From Clostridiales bacterium (lineage in GTDB: Bacteria; Bacillota_A; Clostridia; Oscillospirales; Oscillospiraceae): a stretch of 5,534 nucleotides of DNA. Below the pieces are notes generated by a model, which saw only the letters and a list, made by a program, of their open reading frames with translations, ran no database searches and was not told where the DNA came from. The stretch spans positions 1 through 5,534 of the forward strand of contig DXUR01000213.1 of NCBI GenBank assembly GCA_019417795.1. The letters are read 5' to 3'. A program made the position numbers and the translations under genes. This document shows, one piece after another, positions 3,968 through 5,534 of the stretch (within the stretch, counting starts at the first letter, position 1; each line of letters opens with the position of its first letter).

Positions 3968-4195
3968 ATGTCTCGAAAAGTATTGCAGATCGGATACGAG
4001 CCGGAGCGTGATCGCCTGACCTGGGATGGCTGGGATATTCATTGTGGCCAGGGTATGGATGTGTTGCTCCCAGATCGGCTCGATGGAGGCACATGGCGGA
4101 CTGTATCCTTTGAGTACAATGATGAGGGATGGTATATGCCTGGGCATCCTGGTGTGTCTCCAGTGGGCCTGTGGGCCCGTGAAAGACAGGACTAA
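3968..4195 (+). CDS. DUF5348 family protein, 75 aa
   Basis: ATG at 3968 with GGAGG (3956-3960) 7 nt upstream, 14 nt after the toxin stop, so in the same operon. The pattern fits DUF5348 as I remember it: an N-terminal strand with acidic residues, HCGQGMDVLL (25-34, family HCGE-x-x-x-V), a tryptophan strand GTWRTVSFEY (41-50), EGWYMPG (53-59, family WYL-x-G) and a GL-x-R end (GLWARE, 67-72). Members are small beta-rich proteins found on clostridial plasmids and conjugative elements; their biochemical role is not known. No membrane span or signal. Its place between two antitoxin-type genes suggests an element-maintenance or regulatory job, but that is only context. Confidence 0.8.
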   Translation: MSRKVLQIGYEPERDRLTWDGWDIHCGQGMDVLLPDRLDGGTWRTVSFEYNDEGWYMPGHPGVSPVGLWARERQD

Positions 4196-4211
4196 ACTAT
4201 GAAGATTAGCT

Positions 4212-4421
4212 ATGAGGGACGAGTATAATATCAGAGAACTGAATCCAAGTAAAAATCCGTACACGAGCAAGGTAAAGGTTACTATTGATGTTGAAGGGAG
4301 CACGTTGGATTATTTTAAGTCTATGGCGGCAGCAGATGGAATCCCGTATCAGATTCTTATCAATCTCTATTTGAGAGATTGTGCAGACAATCGCAGAAAA
4401 ACTCAAATGTCCTGGCAGTAA
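4212..4421 (+). CDS. BrnA-like ribbon-helix-helix antitoxin, 69 aa (no BrnT partner seen)
   Basis: ATG at 4212; an in-frame stop at 4200-4202 rules out a longer form. The ribosome site is weak (GAAG, 4201-4204), so translation may depend on the upstream gene, 16 nt away. Residues 20-26 (KVKVTID) form the beta strand, and STLDYFKSMAAADGIPYQIL (30-49) then INLYLRDC (50-57) form the two helices. The GIPYQ-x-LIN-x-x-LRD pattern is typical of BrnA/CopG-type antitoxins, which dimerise through the strand, bind operator DNA and mask a toxin of the RelE-like BrnT family. BrnT normally lies just upstream of brnA; here DUF5348 does. It could be an orphan, act as a regulator of this operon, or serve a toxin elsewhere on the element. 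Its last three codons lie in the terminator palindrome. Confidence 0.78.
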   Translation: MRDEYNIRELNPSKNPYTSKVKVTIDVEGSTLDYFKSMAAADGIPYQILINLYLRDCADNRRKTQMSWQ

Positions 4422-4473
4422 TGATAAAAGCGGAAGAACACGTTGTTCTTCCGCTTTTATCATTACTGCCAGG
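4411..4473. terminator. Perfect 63-nt palindrome (30-bp stem) ending the operon
   Basis: 4411-4440 is the exact reverse complement of 4444-4473 around CGT. The core AAAAGCGGAAGAAC / GTTCTTCCGCTTTT makes an intrinsic terminator working in both directions. The stem goes on through TAATGAT-type sequence and the last codons (Ser-Trp-Gln-stop) of the antitoxin gene, far longer than a terminator needs. A 12-bp palindrome TATTTATAAATA (4474-4485) follows at once. Confidence 0.9.
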
Positions 4474-4485
4474 TATTTATAAATA

Positions 4486-4654
4486 TTCTGTGCGGATATA
4501 CAGAACATACATTTGAAGGATTAGAGTAAAGTGCAATCAATAATTTACAGAATGTAAAGTTAATGCGGTTTATATTTTAGCGTTCATTCAATAAAATTAA
4601 GTTGCAAACCAATATTTCCCGGCGACATAATTTTATTAGATGGAGGAAAAACAA
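4486..4654 (+). promoter_or_regulatory. AT-rich intergenic region with candidate promoter for the exported-protein genes
   Basis: Contains a small dyad TTCTGT-N8-ACAGAA (4486-4505). The best promoter candidate is TTGCAA (4602-4607), 18-bp spacer, CATAAT (4626-4631), which would give a leader under 20 nt; a second -10-like TATATT (4571-4576) has no well-spaced -35. No gene is seen. A clear drop in GC content begins here. Confidence 0.4.
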
Positions 4655-5092
4655 ATGAAAAAAATGATGGTAATGCTGTTGGTATTGGCAATGTCTATCT
4701 CCTGCCTTGTTCTTCCGGCCGGTGCTGTGCAGGTTGAGGGGAATCCGTGTGATACGCATATGGCAGTTCAGCCGAGAGAAATCATGACTTTTAGTAAGAC
4801 GCAGCGAGATGATAAAAGCACAGATGAGTTGGTGCTTATCGCAGATATTACAGTAAAATATACGGTTAGAGATGAGGTAAGCAATAGAAGCGGTTACTAT
4901 ATTACCGGTATTCAAAGTGCAAGTGTGAAAAAGGTAAAAGGGTGGACAGCGATTAGCTCCGATGTGACAATCGATAGAGAGCACATTGTCTATAGTAACA
5001 ACTTTCAGACTGCTGCTGTACCAATTGTATATTATGCAAGCACTGGTTCAGGGTATGAGCATAAATCTGCAACAGTTTTGATTGAACTTTAA
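4655..5092 (+). CDS. Exported protein of unknown function, 145 aa (paralogue of the next gene)
   Basis: ATG at 4655 with GGAGG (4642-4646) 8 nt upstream; an in-frame ATG at 4640 overlaps that site and is rejected. The N-terminus is a type I signal peptide: MKK, a hydrophobic core at 4-20, and a likely cut after PAGA (24) before VQ. There is a Cys at 17 but no lipobox. The mature part (about 120 aa) is rich in short alternating strands: ELVLIADITVKYTV (58-71), GYYITGIQSASVKKVKGW (80-97), then HIVYSN (110-115), IVYYAS (124-129) and a closing ATVLIEL. It looks like a small all-beta domain secreted or held at the cell surface. Gene content is AT-richer than the element genes to the left. The block from ITVKYT to VYSN recurs in the next gene. 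No enzyme motif or named family was recognised; a signalling, adhesion or immunity role cannot be chosen. Confidence 0.85.
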   Translation: MKKMMVMLLVLAMSISCLVLPAGAVQVEGNPCDTHMAVQPREIMTFSKTQRDDKSTDELVLIADITVKYTVRDEVSNRSGYYITGIQSASVKKVKGWTAISSDVTIDREHIVYSNNFQTAAVPIVYYASTGSGYEHKSATVLIEL

Positions 5093-5114
5093 TTAAACAT
5101 AGTAAACATTGAGA

Positions 5115-5534
5115 ATGAGACATAGTTTTTTTGCAGGGATTCTTTTAGCTGTAGTTGCGTTTTGTATATGGTGTTATGATGCCAACCATATGGCCGATAC
5201 TAATTGTGGAGAAAATGCTTTGCTAAAAGAAAACTCGCATTTGGAGAATAAAACCAGTGGAGTTGAGGATAAAGGTACTGTGCAAGAACAAGATTGCATT
5301 GTGCTGGATGCCGAGAAATGGCAAGGAAATTATTCGAAGACCTTTATTGTTACTGACAAGACTAAAGTACCAATTAGCACTCTAATCACTGTGTATTTTA
5401 CCTACGAGAGTAATGATAACGGAGGATATTCTATTGTTAGTATTGACTCGGTAAAGGCGGAAAAGAATAGTGGATGGACTTATGTTGATAATGTAGCTAC
5501 TGTAAATGGTGACATATTATATAGCAATCAAAGG
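5115..5534 (+). CDS. Second exported/membrane-anchored paralogue, 3' end cut off by the window
   Basis: An uninterrupted frame of 140 codons from ATG 5115 to the window end, 22 nt after the preceding stop and likely in the same operon. The ribosome site is weak (GAGA beside the ATG), so the start is less certain; TTG at 5109 is an alternative. Residues 5-19 are hydrophobic (FFAGILLAVVAFCIW) after MRHS: a signal peptide or membrane anchor, with cysteines at 17 and 20 but no good lipobox. Residues about 23-75 are polar and acidic, probably a linker. ITVYFTY (91-97), GGYSIVSIDSV (103-113), SGWTYV (119-124) and ILYSNQ (134-139) match ITVKYTV, SGYYITGIQSA, KGWTAI and IVYSNN of the upstream protein, with the same 17-residue step from Gly to Trp. 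The two are therefore diverged duplicates, this one with a longer spacer before the shared domain. Confidence 0.8.
   Translation, partial: MRHSFFAGILLAVVAFCIWCYDANHMADTNCGENALLKENSHLENKTSGVEDKGTVQEQDCIVLDAEKWQGNYSKTFIVTDKTKVPISTLITVYFTYESNDNGGYSIVSIDSVKAEKNSGWTYVDNVATVNGDILYSNQR

Noticed and set aside
4640..4654. ATG start at 4640 for the exported protein
   Set aside because: The ATG overlaps the GGAGG site; starting at 4655 gives a regular signal peptide beginning MKK.
4671..4705. Lipobox at Cys17 of the exported protein
   Set aside because: The residues before the Cys are Met-Ser-Ile-Ser, without the required Leu/Val/Ile at -3; PAGA before VQ at residue 24 is a better type I cleavage site.
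4206..4984. - strand open frames opposite the BrnA-like and exported-protein genes
   Set aside because: Same reason: no start signals, no family resemblance, and they cross a terminator palindrome and well supported + strand genes.
1..5534. CRISPR array, tRNA or rRNA genes
   Set aside because: No regularly spaced repeats of suitable length, no cloverleaf with a CCA-type acceptor end and no rRNA-like sequence were seen on either strand.

Overview
The window looks like accessory mobile-element DNA from a Bacillota host, most likely a gut Clostridia (Lachnospiraceae/Oscillospiraceae type). The basis is strong AGGAGG ribosome sites, sigma-A type promoters, moderate GC, and a gene set typical of clostridial integrative or conjugative elements and plasmids: the end of a tyrosine recombinase, a plasmid-type primase-polymerase, several toxin-antitoxin modules and a DUF5348 protein. 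No relaxase, coupling protein or type IV secretion gene is in view, so plasmid and integrated element cannot be told apart. All evident genes are on the + strand; the only supported - strand transcript is a small antisense RNA.

Layout. 1-137 is the C-terminal end of a tyrosine recombinase. It is followed 14 nt later by a 256-aa coiled-coil protein of unknown function (152-922) and a strong intrinsic terminator (925-953). 950-1235 holds what I read as a complete type I toxin-antitoxin locus of the Fst/par (S. aureus PepA1) class. It has a 32-aa single-span membrane peptide, a 5' hairpin over its ribosome site, a central two-way terminator, a facing antisense promoter, and diverged direct repeats that let the antisense RNA pair with the toxin start region. 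This is the most interesting item, because the peptide is too short for ordinary gene calling.

1200-1638 has no protein gene. It carries a dyad over a candidate promoter, a purine-rich G-run tract and nested GC-rich inverted repeats. It is a long structured leader, and possibly an origin or transfer site, for the two-gene unit behind it: a 95-aa basic protein (1639-1926) translationally coupled to a 473-aa archaeo-eukaryotic primase-like replication protein with a C-terminal helix-turn-helix (1923-3344).

3356-4473 is a compact stability operon with its own near-consensus promoter: a YefM/Phd antitoxin, a YoeB/Txe RNase toxin, a DUF5348 protein and a BrnA-like ribbon-helix-helix antitoxin with no BrnT partner in view. 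It ends in a perfect 30-bp-stem hairpin that begins inside the last gene. After an AT-rich gap come two tandem genes for related exported proteins (4655-5092, and 5115 to the window end, cut off). They look like cargo or the start of a different region.

How the parts fit: recombinase (integration/excision), primase-polymerase (element replication) and two independent addiction systems (type I RNA-regulated and type II protein-regulated) form a maintenance cassette. The exported paralogues have no visible link to maintenance.
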